Assembly (NCBI RefSeq): GCF_019969845.1 | Contig: NZ_JAHXYR010000006.1 | Coordinates: forward strand, 248,001 to 312,000 | DNA length: 64,000 nt | Direction of reading: 5' to 3' | Source of the DNA: Sphingobacterium sp. GVS05A | GTDB taxonomy: Bacteria > Bacteroidota > Bacteroidia > Sphingobacteriales > Sphingobacteriaceae | In this document: positions 37,361 through 45,354 of the stretch, piece after piece | Position numbering within the stretch: position 1 is the first letter of the stretch | Layout: each line of letters starts with the position of its first letter | Notes under the pieces: generated by a model | The model's database searches: none | What the model was told of the DNA's origin: nothing | The model's input: only the letters and a program-made list of their open reading frames with translations | Position numbers and translations under genes: made by a program

Positions 37361-38209
37361 TTAGCTAGTAGGTGCGGTAGTTGTTTTGTCATTCAAGATT
37401 GGCCATACAGCGGGGCGAGGGAAGCTAATTCCTTTGTTGTCACCACGTTGTTGATCCTGACCAAAATAGTACGTAGGCCATCCTTTGAAAGTCAATTGTT
37501 TTTTACCAAAAACATCGATAACCGAGATATCTGCCGATTTTATGAGGGACGGTAAGGCTCCTTTGTCCATTTGATAGATCGGCCAGACAGCATCATTACT
37601 GAAATCGGGTTTGGTAAACGTATTTTTATTGAATTTGTCGGGATTAAAGGCATAAAGTGTTCGGCCTTTATCGTCGGTTAAATACAAGGTGTTACCCGTA
37701 CCTTCCGTGTAATCTCCCAAATAGTTTTTTCCATCATGCCCGACAAGTTGTGCATTGGCAACCATGAGCAGATAATCGGGCTTTGCCACATACCAGATTT
37801 TATTTACGGCATCTCCTTTTACAGGATCAGATTGGCTGTCTCCAGCATAATAATATAGTGGCCAACCTTTGTAGGTACTTTGTTTGCCACCATCAGCTCT
37901 CGTAATTTCGCCCAGAAGACTTTTATCTATCTTCATATCAGAACTTGTCTCATTGTTATGATAAACCGGCCAGGTTGATAGACAATTTCCTGTACATGCT
38001 GACATGCCTTTTGTATCATTTGAAAAGAAATAGAGCGTTTTCCCATTAGCATCTGTCAGAATAGTTCCAAATTGCGCATTTGCAGCGGTCTGTATTCCTT
38101 TCTTTTTATCCTCAGGGGCTTTATCGTCATCTTTAGAACAAGACGAAAATAGTGATAACAAGAGAACGGCCATTAGGGCTGTTTTTACATTTTTTTTGTT
38201 GAGTTCCAT
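37361..38209 (-). CDS. COG4315-type lipoprotein with secreted repeats
   Basis: A 282-residue lipoprotein (lipobox LFSSC, Cys24). It contains repeats of the PF03640 type: a first unit with DANGKTLYFFSNDTKGMSAC then NCLSTWPVYH, followed by STYKGWPLYYYAGD, and a second set with DDKGRTLYAFNPDKFNK, NDAVWPIYQ and TFKGWPTYYFGQDQ. The paired cysteines (SACTGNC) in the first unit are usual for the family. Function is unknown; related proteins are found with cytochromes and with sigma factors of the type encoded divergently here. It is the first gene of the minus-strand group, 147 bases upstream of the cytochrome gene. Confidence 0.9.
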   Translation of the reverse strand: MELNKKNVKTALMAVLLLSLFSSCSKDDDKAPEDKKKGIQTAANAQFGTILTDANGKTLYFFSNDTKGMSACTGNCLSTWPVYHNNETSSDMKIDKSLLGEITRADGGKQSTYKGWPLYYYAGDSQSDPVKGDAVNKIWYVAKPDYLLMVANAQLVGHDGKNYLGDYTEGTGNTLYLTDDKGRTLYAFNPDKFNKNTFTKPDFSNDAVWPIYQMDKGALPSLIKSADISVIDVFGKKQLTFKGWPTYYFGQDQQRGDNKGISFPRPAVWPILNDKTTTAPTS

Positions 38210-38257
38210 AATACTAAGTTTTAATGTTGATACTACCGTTTACGACCATGCTCTGGA

Positions 38258-38307
38258 AAAGGTTGCCTGCAATGAAAAAAATATTTTTTTCATTGCAGGC
38301 AACCTTT
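38258..38307. promoter_or_regulatory. Perfect 50-bp palindrome between divergent genes
   Basis: Each base from 38258 to 38282 pairs with its counterpart from 38307 back to 38283; the half-site core is ggttgcctgcaatg and the centre is a run of seven A, then ta, then seven T. It lies between the minus-strand lipoprotein start (38209) and the plus-strand sigma start (38370). Read as RNA in either direction it forms a stem of up to 25 bp that is followed by a few U residues, so it may act as a bidirectional attenuator, a paused-transcript element or a cruciform operator. Confidence 0.75.
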
Positions 38308-38369
38308 CTTATTATCTCATCGTACTACATTTTATACTATATTTATCAAAAGAAAAGCAACAATATCGA

Positions 38370-38948
38370 GTGGCGATAAAAGAAGTTGACGAAAAATCTA
38401 TCCATATTATTAAGGGATGCATAAATGAGGACCGTAGATCTCAAAAAGATCTTTATACCACATATTATGCGCTGGCACTGGGTATATGTTTACGATATGC
38501 CGATAATAAAGAAGATGCAATAGGTATTTTAAACGAGGGATTTTTTAAAGTATTTAAAAATATAATCAAATATGATTATCAAAAGCCTTTATCTGCCTGG
38601 ATAAAAAAAATCATGACAAACACGGCAATAGATTTCTATCGCGCGAAAATTAGACAGGGTTACCTGGTCGATATAGCTGTGGTCGAACATGCTATTGCCG
38701 ATAATGATACGATAACTCAAAAATTGAATTACGAGGATTTGCTACTGATGATACATCGGCTTCCACCGGCCTATCGTACAGTGTTTAATCTTTATGCGAT
38801 TGATGGGTATGGACATGAAGAGATCAGTGATATGCTAGGTATAGCAGTTGGAACTTCAAAATCCAATTTGCATAAAGCCCGTGGACGACTTGCTGAAATG
38901 GTGAAAAACCAAGAGGAGACAAAAGGTAAAACTGGGGAGAATACATGA
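38370..38948 (+). CDS. ECF-type RNA polymerase sigma factor
   Basis: About 192 residues, starting most plausibly at GTG 38370 (VAIKEVDEKSIHIIKGCINE, initiating as Met). The frame is open further upstream to an ATG at 38196, but that extension (ending LIVLHFILYLSKEKQQ) runs through the 50-bp palindrome and is unlike a sigma factor. Region 2 is IKGCINEDRRSQKDLYTTYY, followed by KEDAIGILNEGFFKVFKNI; region 4 is LPPAYRTVFNLYAIDGYGHE, then EISDMLGIAVGTSKSNLHKA. The stop overlaps the start of the next gene (ATGA), so the partner protein is translationally coupled and is the natural candidate for its anti-sigma factor. Confidence 0.9.
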   Translation: MAIKEVDEKSIHIIKGCINEDRRSQKDLYTTYYALALGICLRYADNKEDAIGILNEGFFKVFKNIIKYDYQKPLSAWIKKIMTNTAIDFYRAKIRQGYLVDIAVVEHAIADNDTITQKLNYEDLLLMIHRLPPAYRTVFNLYAIDGYGHEEISDMLGIAVGTSKSNLHKARGRLAEMVKNQEETKGKTGENT

Positions 38949-40198
38949 TGGAAAAGGACAAGAACAAGATTGATGAGATCTTTAGAGAAGGTCTCGATGA
39001 AGCCAATTTTGACTTTAATGAATCGCATTGGGAGGAGATGGAGTCTCGATTGAACAATGATCGAAATGAAAGAAAGCCAACATTGTATTTCCTTACAGCA
39101 CTATCTGTGGCGGCAGCCGCAGTTCTTGCTCTTTTTTTTATTTGGAATATGGAGGTACCGGTAGAAAGCAAAAAAATGGATAATTCTGGTCCATCTGCTG
39201 CTATAAATAGATCTGAGAAACAGGTAGGGGATACGATTATTCAGCATGATCTTTCACGGATAAGGCCTCAAGGAAAAACGGAAAATATAAAATCCGGGTT
39301 GAAAGAAAATGTTGATTTTAGTCTGGGGGAAAAAACTGGAGGGGAGCTGACACAAAATAATACGATAGCAGCGCTCCCAGAAGCAAATCATGGTATCCTA
39401 CGGCGGATCGATACAAAAACCGATTTTACAGTTCCGAAAATGAAATTTAAAGCTGGGCAACTACTACGTTTTAACTTATCGGTAGATCCGGTTGAAACAA
39501 CAGGAGATCGGTTAGCCGCGTTGTATAATCAGAAGCAGGTGGAGGAGCCTAGTGTGCAAAAAAGAGAGTCGTCAGTGTTAACACTTTTGGCGGGACCTGA
39601 TCTAACTAGTGTAAAAGGTGCCGGTAAATCTTCCTTAAGTCAGAACGTTGGTTTGGCTTATTCCTATCCACTAATTAAAGGGTTGAGCGTTTCTGTTGGC
39701 GCTATCTATGCCAAGAAGAATTATAAGTCGGCATATAGCTTTTATTCTCCGTCGAATCCCCCACAACTGACACAGTTGCCTAGCCAGGTCAGTGCCGTAT
39801 GTGATGTGATCGATGTCCCCCTGACAGCAAATTATACGGTATTGAAAAGTAAAAAGGTAAAGTTTAATGTAAGTGCTGGTCTGTCCAGCTATTTTATGCT
39901 GAAGGAAAAATATACATTTGACTATGAAGGTGAAGCTAATTACGGAGGCAAAAAGGGTGCAGTCTATGGGGCCAAAAGCAGTTACGAAGATAAAAAAAGT
40001 GTAAGCTATGAGGTCAATGGCGAAAACCAGCATATTTTTGGTGTAGCAGACTTTTCGATATCGGTTGAAAAGAAAATCAGCAACAAGATCAATATAGGCA
40101 TAAAACCCTTTGTTAAGATACCTCTAACAGGAATAGGATATGGGAATGTGGACTTACAATCAAAAGGTGTCGCGTTTACACTCGGATTGAGTTTGTAA
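38945..40198 (+). CDS. Single-helix plus beta-barrel protein, putative anti-sigma partner
   Basis: A 417-residue protein with three parts. Residues 1-46 are charged and cytoplasmic in type (EIFREGLDEANFDFNESHWE, the pattern seen in proteins encoded next to such sigma factors). Residues 47-67 form one transmembrane helix (LYFLTALSVAAAAVLALFFIW). A polar linker leads to a PorT-like outer-membrane beta-barrel domain from about 205 (SSVLTLLAGPDLTSVKGAGK, LSVSVGAIYAKKNYKS, ending GVAFTLGLSL). It overlaps the sigma gene by four bases. The N-terminus could hold the sigma factor while the C-terminus reaches the outer membrane; this is inference, as no function is established for the family. Confidence 0.8.
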   Translation: MMEKDKNKIDEIFREGLDEANFDFNESHWEEMESRLNNDRNERKPTLYFLTALSVAAAAVLALFFIWNMEVPVESKKMDNSGPSAAINRSEKQVGDTIIQHDLSRIRPQGKTENIKSGLKENVDFSLGEKTGGELTQNNTIAALPEANHGILRRIDTKTDFTVPKMKFKAGQLLRFNLSVDPVETTGDRLAALYNQKQVEEPSVQKRESSVLTLLAGPDLTSVKGAGKSSLSQNVGLAYSYPLIKGLSVSVGAIYAKKNYKSAYSFYSPSNPPQLTQLPSQVSAVCDVIDVPLTANYTVLKSKKVKFNVSAGLSSYFMLKEKYTFDYEGEANYGGKKGAVYGAKSSYEDKKSVSYEVNGENQHIFGVADFSISVEKKISNKINIGIKPFVKIPLTGIGYGNVDLQSKGVAFTLGLSL

Positions 40199-40452
40199 TA
40201 TGATACGATCAGTATATACCGATCAAGCTGTTCATGTTTACAGCTGAATAATTCTGTCGGACGAAAGAAAAAGAGAGGGACAATTGATTGTTTCAACCGT
40301 CTATATTGTTATACGGATAGATCATAATGCTTGAATCGGGTACAACTGTATGCAATAAAGTATGCTGTAGAAGGACAGTGGATCTTAATGAATTACAGTT
40401 GAATAATGCAGAATATTTCGTATTTTCAAGAGAACATATTATCAAATAGACT

Positions 40453-41460
40453 ATGCATACCGGAAGAAGATACAGTCCCCAGGAATTTTTCAAATGGACT
40501 TTCCGCGATACCTTGTGGATACTTTTAATTGCTACAGTCCCTACCGCTTTATATTATTTTGGCTGGCATTTTCTTGCATTACCCTGGCAACCCCTTGCCC
40601 TGTTAGGGACTGGCTTGGCTTTCATTGTCGGGTTTAAAAATAATGCGAGTTATGGGCGTATTTGGGAAGCGAGGCAGATCTATGGCAGCGTGATCAACGA
40701 CAGTCGTAATTTCGCATTTTTGGTACGTGATACAGCCGGTGGAAAGCAGAGCCCGATTGTAAAACAATTGTTCTACCGGCACTTTGCCTGGCTTACCGCA
40801 TTGCGATACCAACTTAGGGAACCACGTAATTGGGAAAATACCAGTCGTAAGAGCAATCAAGAATTTCTGCGTACACATTATCGTATTCCTGAATGGGATG
40901 GCAAGTTGGAGGAAGTGTTGGGAAGCTACCTGGAAGAAAACGAACTCACTTATATTCTGTCCAAAAAGAATAGGGCAACCCAATTGTTGGCATTACAGTC
41001 GGAACAAGTTGCAGCCCTGAAAAAAGAGGGGCATATCAATGATTTTCAATGGTTGGAGCTGCAACAGGCTATCATCCGGCTGATCGATGATCAGGGAAAA
41101 GCCGAGCGTATCAAAAACTTTCCTTATCCGCGCAATTTCGCTTCGGTTACGACTTATCTGATGTTTGTGTTTATTTTATTATTACCTTTTGGTTTGCTCC
41201 GGGAGTATGATAAATTGGGCGAGGGGACGTTTCTGGAAGGATATAGTATTTGGCTTAATGTTGTGTTTTCGACAATCGTAGCATGGGCATTTCATGTTTT
41301 GGATACCATAGGGGAGAGCTCCGTCAATCCATTTGAAGGTAGTGCCAATGATATACCGATTACGCAAATTAGCCGAATGATCGAAATTGATATGCGTGAT
41401 ATGTTGGATGAGACTTCGCTACCGCAACCTATTGTTGCTGAAAATAATATTTTAATGTAA
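40453..41460 (+). CDS. Bestrophin-family ion channel
   Basis: A 335-residue integral membrane protein of the bestrophin/UPF0187 family, which forms pentameric channels (the Klebsiella homologue conducts cations; eukaryotic ones chloride). Landmarks are the N-terminal RDTLWILLIATVPTALYYF helix, GTGLAFIVGFKNNASYGRIWEARQIYGSVINDSRNF (the neck and pore motif of the family), YPRNFASVTTYLMFVFILLLPFGLL, and the C-terminal IGESSVNPFEGSANDIPITQISRMIEIDMRDML with its conserved acidic NPFEG-N-D-x-P box. The length is normal. It is a single-gene unit with a terminator at 41549-41578. The 254 bases before it contain no other gene. Confidence 0.94.
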   Translation: MHTGRRYSPQEFFKWTFRDTLWILLIATVPTALYYFGWHFLALPWQPLALLGTGLAFIVGFKNNASYGRIWEARQIYGSVINDSRNFAFLVRDTAGGKQSPIVKQLFYRHFAWLTALRYQLREPRNWENTSRKSNQEFLRTHYRIPEWDGKLEEVLGSYLEENELTYILSKKNRATQLLALQSEQVAALKKEGHINDFQWLELQQAIIRLIDDQGKAERIKNFPYPRNFASVTTYLMFVFILLLPFGLLREYDKLGEGTFLEGYSIWLNVVFSTIVAWAFHVLDTIGESSVNPFEGSANDIPITQISRMIEIDMRDMLDETSLPQPIVAENNILM

Positions 41461-41548
41461 ACCGTTTATTCTGTCTGTCGTAGCTTTTTTGTTCTTTTTA
41501 GCTCAAAATCAACATGTGTGTAAAGGATTGAAAACAGAAAGAAAAAAA

Positions 41549-41578
41549 ATATCTACTATTTTGGTAGATATTTTTGTT
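41549..41578 (+). terminator. Terminator after the bestrophin gene
   Basis: The stem atatctac / gtagatat (41549-41556 with 41564-41571) is followed by tttttgtttt. It lies 89 bases past the bestrophin stop. Its T-run overlaps the -33 element of the next promoter. Confidence 0.7.
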
Positions 41579-41604
41579 TTTATGCTTTTAAATCTTTATA
41601 TTTG
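41573..41604 (+). promoter_or_regulatory. Bacteroidota-type promoter (TTTG / TATATTTG)
   Basis: TTTG at 41573-41576 and TATATTTG at 41597-41604 are separated by 20 bases, matching the -33/-7 consensus of housekeeping promoters in Bacteroidota (TTG, 17-23 bases, TAnnTTTG). Transcription would begin near 41611. Confidence 0.65.
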
Positions 41605-41610
41605 TACTAT

Positions 41611-41675
41611 CATAATTTAGGTTTATAATTGGTTATTTAAAGGTTTTCATTCTCCCCGTTTGAAAACCTTTTTTT
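41611..41675 (+). ncRNA. Candidate small RNA of about 65 nt
   Basis: Between the promoter at 41573-41604 and a strong terminator (stem aaaggttttca / tgaaaaccttt, 41639-41649 with 41661-41671, loop ttctccccgtt, T-run) there is room only for an RNA of about 65 nt. No open frame and no plus-strand gene follow; the next gene, at 41899, is on the other strand. That excludes a simple leader and makes a stand-alone RNA the likeliest product. The gap 41461-41898 holds nothing else I can identify. Confidence 0.4.
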
Positions 41676-41898
41676 GTTGATGTATTGTTTTAATCAATGA
41701 TCAATTCATGGTCTATTTGTAGTTCAATACCCTTTTGTGAAAAAGATCCTACACCGGTTTCAATTTTAATGTAAGATCCTTGTATTTATCATTTCTCTCA
41801 TCCTTTTCGGGAGTATAGGGAAATGTATGTCTTAAACTGAAAGTGCTAGAATTTTTGTTGGAAATATTATTTATTTCAATCACTATGCTAGGAGTCTG

Positions 41899-42279
41899 TT
41901 AGTTCATTCGCATCTTATGAATCTTGTTTGAAACATAGGCATTATATTGTATGAAGCTTGGATATTGCTCTGTTTTAGCCATTTCTGGGATAATAATAGC
42001 TAATTCAGTACCCAAATCTAAAAACTGTGTCTCCAAGAGCTTAAACCTATTTTCATCAGCACGCTCTTTAGCCTTGGTCATTTCAGCGCATAGGTTTTCC
42101 AGCTTATCCAAATATTTTTCTGCTTTCTCATTGTTTAACTCGGGACGATTTGCGTTTCCTACCTGGTCTGTCGCTTGTCTATTTTGCGCATTGTCCTCTT
42201 TTTTGCCAGCCTGATTATTGTTGAAGAATGTATTTAAACCAAAAGCTAGTAGTGTAAACAGGGGTAGAACAATCAGCAT
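41899..42279 (-). CDS. Hypothetical membrane-anchored coiled-coil protein
   Basis: A 126-residue protein with an N-terminal transmembrane anchor (MLIVLPLFTLLAFGLNTFF, residues 1-19), a Gln/Asn-rich linker, and a charged alpha-helical stretch likely to form a coiled coil (AEKYLDKLENLCAEMTKAKE, then NRFKLLETQFLDLGTEL). I do not recognise it. The 73-residue membrane protein ends 25 bases upstream on the same strand, so the two are probably cotranscribed. Confidence 0.6.
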   Translation of the reverse strand: MLIVLPLFTLLAFGLNTFFNNNQAGKKEDNAQNRQATDQVGNANRPELNNEKAEKYLDKLENLCAEMTKAKERADENRFKLLETQFLDLGTELAIIIPEMAKTEQYPSFIQYNAYVSNKIHKMRMN

Positions 42280-42304
42280 GATAACCGGTCTGCCACCGTA
42301 TTTT

Positions 42305-42526
42305 TTAAATTTGATGTAAGAGTATACCTCCCAATATAAGTAAACCGATTGCCAAACCTATATTTCCTAAAAATTCATAAACAGGAAGTAATATTCTTGG
42401 GATTCTATAAGATGATTGCTCACTAAAATAACTGACTCCAAGAGCCAAAAAAAATGCGCCAATAAATCCCATTGCGAAGGATTTAACTTTTTCTGCAATT
42501 GCCTGAACGTTGTTTGCTGTTGTCAT
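42305..42526 (-). CDS. Hypothetical small membrane protein (73 residues)
   Basis: Short protein with two predicted transmembrane helices (about 18-34, SFAMGFIGAFFLALGVS, and about 51-71, EFLGNIGLAIGLLILGGILL). The start MTTANNVQAIAEKVKSF is a normal soluble N-terminus. No family is recognised. It lies directly upstream of the coiled-coil protein and probably forms a two-gene operon with it. The 276 bases between its start and the next gene (42527-42802) hold nothing I can name. Confidence 0.6.
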   Translation of the reverse strand: MTTANNVQAIAEKVKSFAMGFIGAFFLALGVSYFSEQSSYRIPRILLPVYEFLGNIGLAIGLLILGGILLHQI

Positions 42527-42802
42527 TTTGTCTAAGGTCTAACGGGCTGAACAAATAGCATCAGCCTTTATAAACTAAAATTAATGACTACTATAAAGTT
42601 AAATCTTATCTATTTACAATCCGTGATATTTTGTTTACAATTCGATAAATTGGAGGACTGAATGCCGGTTACTTCGTATTGGATCTTCGCTACTGATTAG
42701 TAATATGCTATGCCGGATTAAGATCGATCAATTCGTGGTGATATCTATCTAAAGATTTTTGAAATCATATTTTAACGAAACCGGTTAATATGATGCAATT
42801 TT

Positions 42803-43834
42803 TCAATAGAAGGTGTAGCTCAGATTGAGGATGCGATCTTCAAAATAATGAGTCATTTTAGCGGTTTCAGATTTTCGTTGTATGGTCGTTAGAAAGCCTT
42901 TTTTATTATACGTCATAATCAACTCGCTTACTTTTTGTCCATTCCAGCTATTTTGCATCAATATCAGATTTTTGTTTTTGTCATAGGTATATTTTTCATT
43001 TCTAGGCTCAATACTGGCATTTGTTTCATTTATTGCCAGTAGAAGTCCATCTTTAAAATCATATTGTTCGGAGGGTATGGTCTTGGCAGCACAACCAGGA
43101 TGGAGAAATTGAACAATAGGTTGATTATTTAGATAATAATACGTCATCTTTTGGTGACATGTATCTTGACTACCCCCATTTTTTACAAAATCGAAGAATT
43201 CTGTACGTTCCTCTGCCTCAAATTTGTTCTCTGTAAAATAACGATATCGCCAGGAAGAAAACTTATTTTCATTGATCATGCTATTTAATAGATTTTCATC
43301 CGGCCAAGATCCTTTGAGAATGATTTGATCTAAACCGGGAACAGGTTCTCCCATCCAATCATTATTTTGTGTTCTATTGGGCATTTGAGCGTTCAAGGAA
43401 AAGATTCTGATATTGTCAACTCGATTTTTTTCGTCATACCCATACAGCTTTATTTTTACGATGCCGCTATGATAATCAATTCTTGCTTCTCTAGCGACAA
43501 GACCATTGGTATTATAGTTATATGCTGTATAAAAAACAGTATCTATTTTTTCTCTATTGTATCGGGTCATATTTATGCTCACCAAAAGACCATTGGAATC
43601 AAATGCATAATGATTGGCGATTCCATTTTCCTGACTTTTGATGGTTACATTTTTTACTTTATTTTCCTTCATAAAAGTTGGATTGAATGGGAATATTGTC
43701 TTTGTGAAATAACCTTTTATCTCAACCGGTGTAACCTGATAGAAAGATGGCACTTGAGCGTTTCCGGTCATTGGAGCAAGGGATGCCAAAATACCGATGA
43801 AAAGGGAAAAAAGACTGTAATTCAGGTTTATCAT
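42803..43834 (-). CDS. Hypothetical exported protein with YD-like repeats
   Basis: A 343-residue protein with a signal peptide (ILASLAPMTGNAQ, cleavage about residue 26). The mature part contains several short units of the type AFDSNGLLVSI, YNTNGLVAREARIDY, YGYDEKNRVDNI, KYTYDKNKNLILMQN and TYNKKGFLTTI. They resemble the YD/RHS-type beta repeats (tyrosine, Asp/Asn, Gly-x-Leu) found in many Bacteroidota periplasmic proteins and not only in RHS toxins. No toxin domain or peptidase is visible. It follows the frameshifted SH3 gene by 31 bases, so they may be one operon. Confidence 0.7.
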   Translation of the reverse strand: MINLNYSLFSLFIGILASLAPMTGNAQVPSFYQVTPVEIKGYFTKTIFPFNPTFMKENKVKNVTIKSQENGIANHYAFDSNGLLVSINMTRYNREKIDTVFYTAYNYNTNGLVAREARIDYHSGIVKIKLYGYDEKNRVDNIRIFSLNAQMPNRTQNNDWMGEPVPGLDQIILKGSWPDENLLNSMINENKFSSWRYRYFTENKFEAEERTEFFDFVKNGGSQDTCHQKMTYYYLNNQPIVQFLHPGCAAKTIPSEQYDFKDGLLLAINETNASIEPRNEKYTYDKNKNLILMQNSWNGQKVSELIMTYNKKGFLTTIQRKSETAKMTHYFEDRILNLSYTFY

Positions 43835-43865
43835 ACTTTAAAAATTATACTGGATCGTAACAGAA

Positions 43866-44686
43866 TTACAGTGTGGTTTCATAAAAAACAACAATATCAT
43901 TACCAAGCGTGGATATTTTGAGTGTATTGTTATTTCCATTGTTCCAGGTTATTACAACTGACTTTAGGATTTTGTCTTTAATTCCTTCCCCTTCCTGATA
44001 TAAGACTTCCCATTTATATTCGTTGCCTTCGCTATCTTTAAAACTAGATGTCCCTTCACGCAGTGCTGTATTTAATTTAAAAACCGATTTAAAACTTCCG
44101 ATATGTTGTATCAGGTTATAAACTGCGAATGCATTGGTGTTTGGTATCTGCACAGTCTCTGAGGAATTTACATCATAACCTGAGGTCACAGTTAAAAGTA
44201 ATCCGTTTGAAATATTTGCCTTGAAATGTAATTGTCATGTTCACTTTCGCTCAAGGATTCAGCTATTTTGCCACTTTCCCATTTATTGGCGAAGGGTTGA
44301 GCGAATTGTTTCAACCAATCAGAAAGCTTATCCGTATTCTCCTTCGGTGGCTGTATGGTTGCCAAATTATCTTTTATAACATAACCCTTGACATTATTAT
44401 GTGTTACTTTCATCCAATAAGTTCTTGCTCCATCTATGACCACTGAATTGTCGAGCATAGTCAGCTTATCTACTTCCGAATTATTGAAGGTCACTTTAGA
44501 ACCATAGGTGACGGTCGTTAGGACCTTTGCGTGTTCGCTGGGACTTTCATAAAGTTTCACCCCCTCAGACATTGTGGCATAATAGGTTTTGGACACTTGC
44601 TGTGCAAATGCATTTAGGCTAAAAACAAATGCTAAAAAACTGAAAATCCAAGTTTTTTTTTGAATGAATGTTTTGAGGCTTGCCAT
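43866..44686 (-). pseudogene. SH3-domain exported protein, split by a frameshift near 44230
   Basis: Two adjacent open frames (44192-44686 and 43866-44189) are parts of one gene. The first encodes a signal peptide (FLAFVFSLNAFAQQ), a bacterial SH3 domain (GVKLYESPSEHAKVLTTVTY, then TYWMKVTHNNVKGYVIKDNL) and ends abnormally in DNYISRQIFQTDYF. In the second frame, codons upstream of its apparent GTG start are also protein-like (LHFKANISNGLLLTVTSGY) and continue into DVNSSETVQIPNTNAF and on to the natural stop. A single-base indel between 44221 and 44238 joins them into a product of about 270 residues. It could be a real mutation or a sequencing error. The second part has no recognisable domain. 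Confidence 0.75.
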
Positions 44687-44703
44687 AGAGATAATTTATT
44701 TTA

Positions 44704-44736
44704 TGAATCAATCTGTTCGCTTCATCACAATTGAAA
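44704..44736. repeat. Dispersed repeat, copy A (33 bp)
   Basis: tgaatcaatctg, then cgcttcatcacaattgaaa; it matches copy B at 45878-45910 with four mismatches. In copy B the segment runs straight into acaaatttatacagatg, the start of a lipoprotein gene. In copy A about 50 bases separate it from the equivalent aaacaaatttatatagatga at 44785-44805, which starts no gene. Copy A therefore looks like a duplicated upstream region without its gene. Confidence 0.6.
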
Positions 44737-44899
44737 CCGCCGAAGGCAGCGTGAATGCCTTAAAGGGAAGATTGACGAATGAATAAACAAATTTATATAG
44801 ATGAAATATAGCTATAATTGTAATTTTATTCTATAGAATTTTATTTTAAATTACAATGAATGGGTGGGGTGCTTTTTTTACCCTTCAAAATTTACAGGT

Positions 44900-45337
44900 A
44901 TGATTAGAAAAATTGAAACGAGTGATTATCAAAATCTGATTCAAATATGGGAGAGCGCTGTGTTGAACACACATGATTTTCTGAAAGAGGAGGATTTTAA
45001 TTATTATAAGGCGCAAATTCCATCCTATTTTGAGCATGTTGCGTTGTTGGGGTATGAGGAAAATGGCGTATTGGTTGCGTTTATGGGGATTGCTGGAGAG
45101 AACCTGGAAATGTTATTTATTCACAATGATTTTCGTGGTAAAGGAATTGGAAAACAACTGATTTATCACGCAATAAAACATCTGGAGGTGGCTAACGTCG
45201 ATGTAAATGAGCAAAATATCCAAGCCGTGGATTTCTACAAGCATATCGGATTTAGAGTTCTGAGAAGGTCCGCATTGGACGGCCAGGGTAAAGAATACCC
45301 TATCCTACACATGGGATTAGAAGCTAGTAGCTACTAA
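44900..45337 (+). CDS. GNAT-family N-acetyltransferase
   Basis: A 145-residue acetyltransferase starting at ATG 44900 (MIRKIETSDYQNLIQIWESA), the normal GNAT beginning; an upstream ATG at 44864 adds 12 hydrophobic residues that do not fit. The acetyl-CoA pyrophosphate loop is FRGKGIGKQL, preceded by the strand ENLEMLFIHND, and motif B is NIQAVDFYKHIGFRVLRRS, all typical of YjaB/YiaC-like small GNAT proteins. The substrate is unknown. It is single, with unrelated genes on both sides. Confidence 0.9.
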   Translation: MIRKIETSDYQNLIQIWESAVLNTHDFLKEEDFNYYKAQIPSYFEHVALLGYEENGVLVAFMGIAGENLEMLFIHNDFRGKGIGKQLIYHAIKHLEVANVDVNEQNIQAVDFYKHIGFRVLRRSALDGQGKEYPILHMGLEASSY

Positions 45338-45354
45338 GCTGCAGTGCTATTATT

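Noticed and set aside
38196..38369. Longer N-terminus of the second sigma factor
   Set aside because: The extension crosses the 50-bp palindrome and has no sigma-like sequence; the family start corresponds to GTG 38370.
42803..43834. RHS/YD toxin
   Set aside because: The YD-like units are few and loose, with no cage, no toxin domain and no immunity gene; only a hypothetical exported protein is supported.
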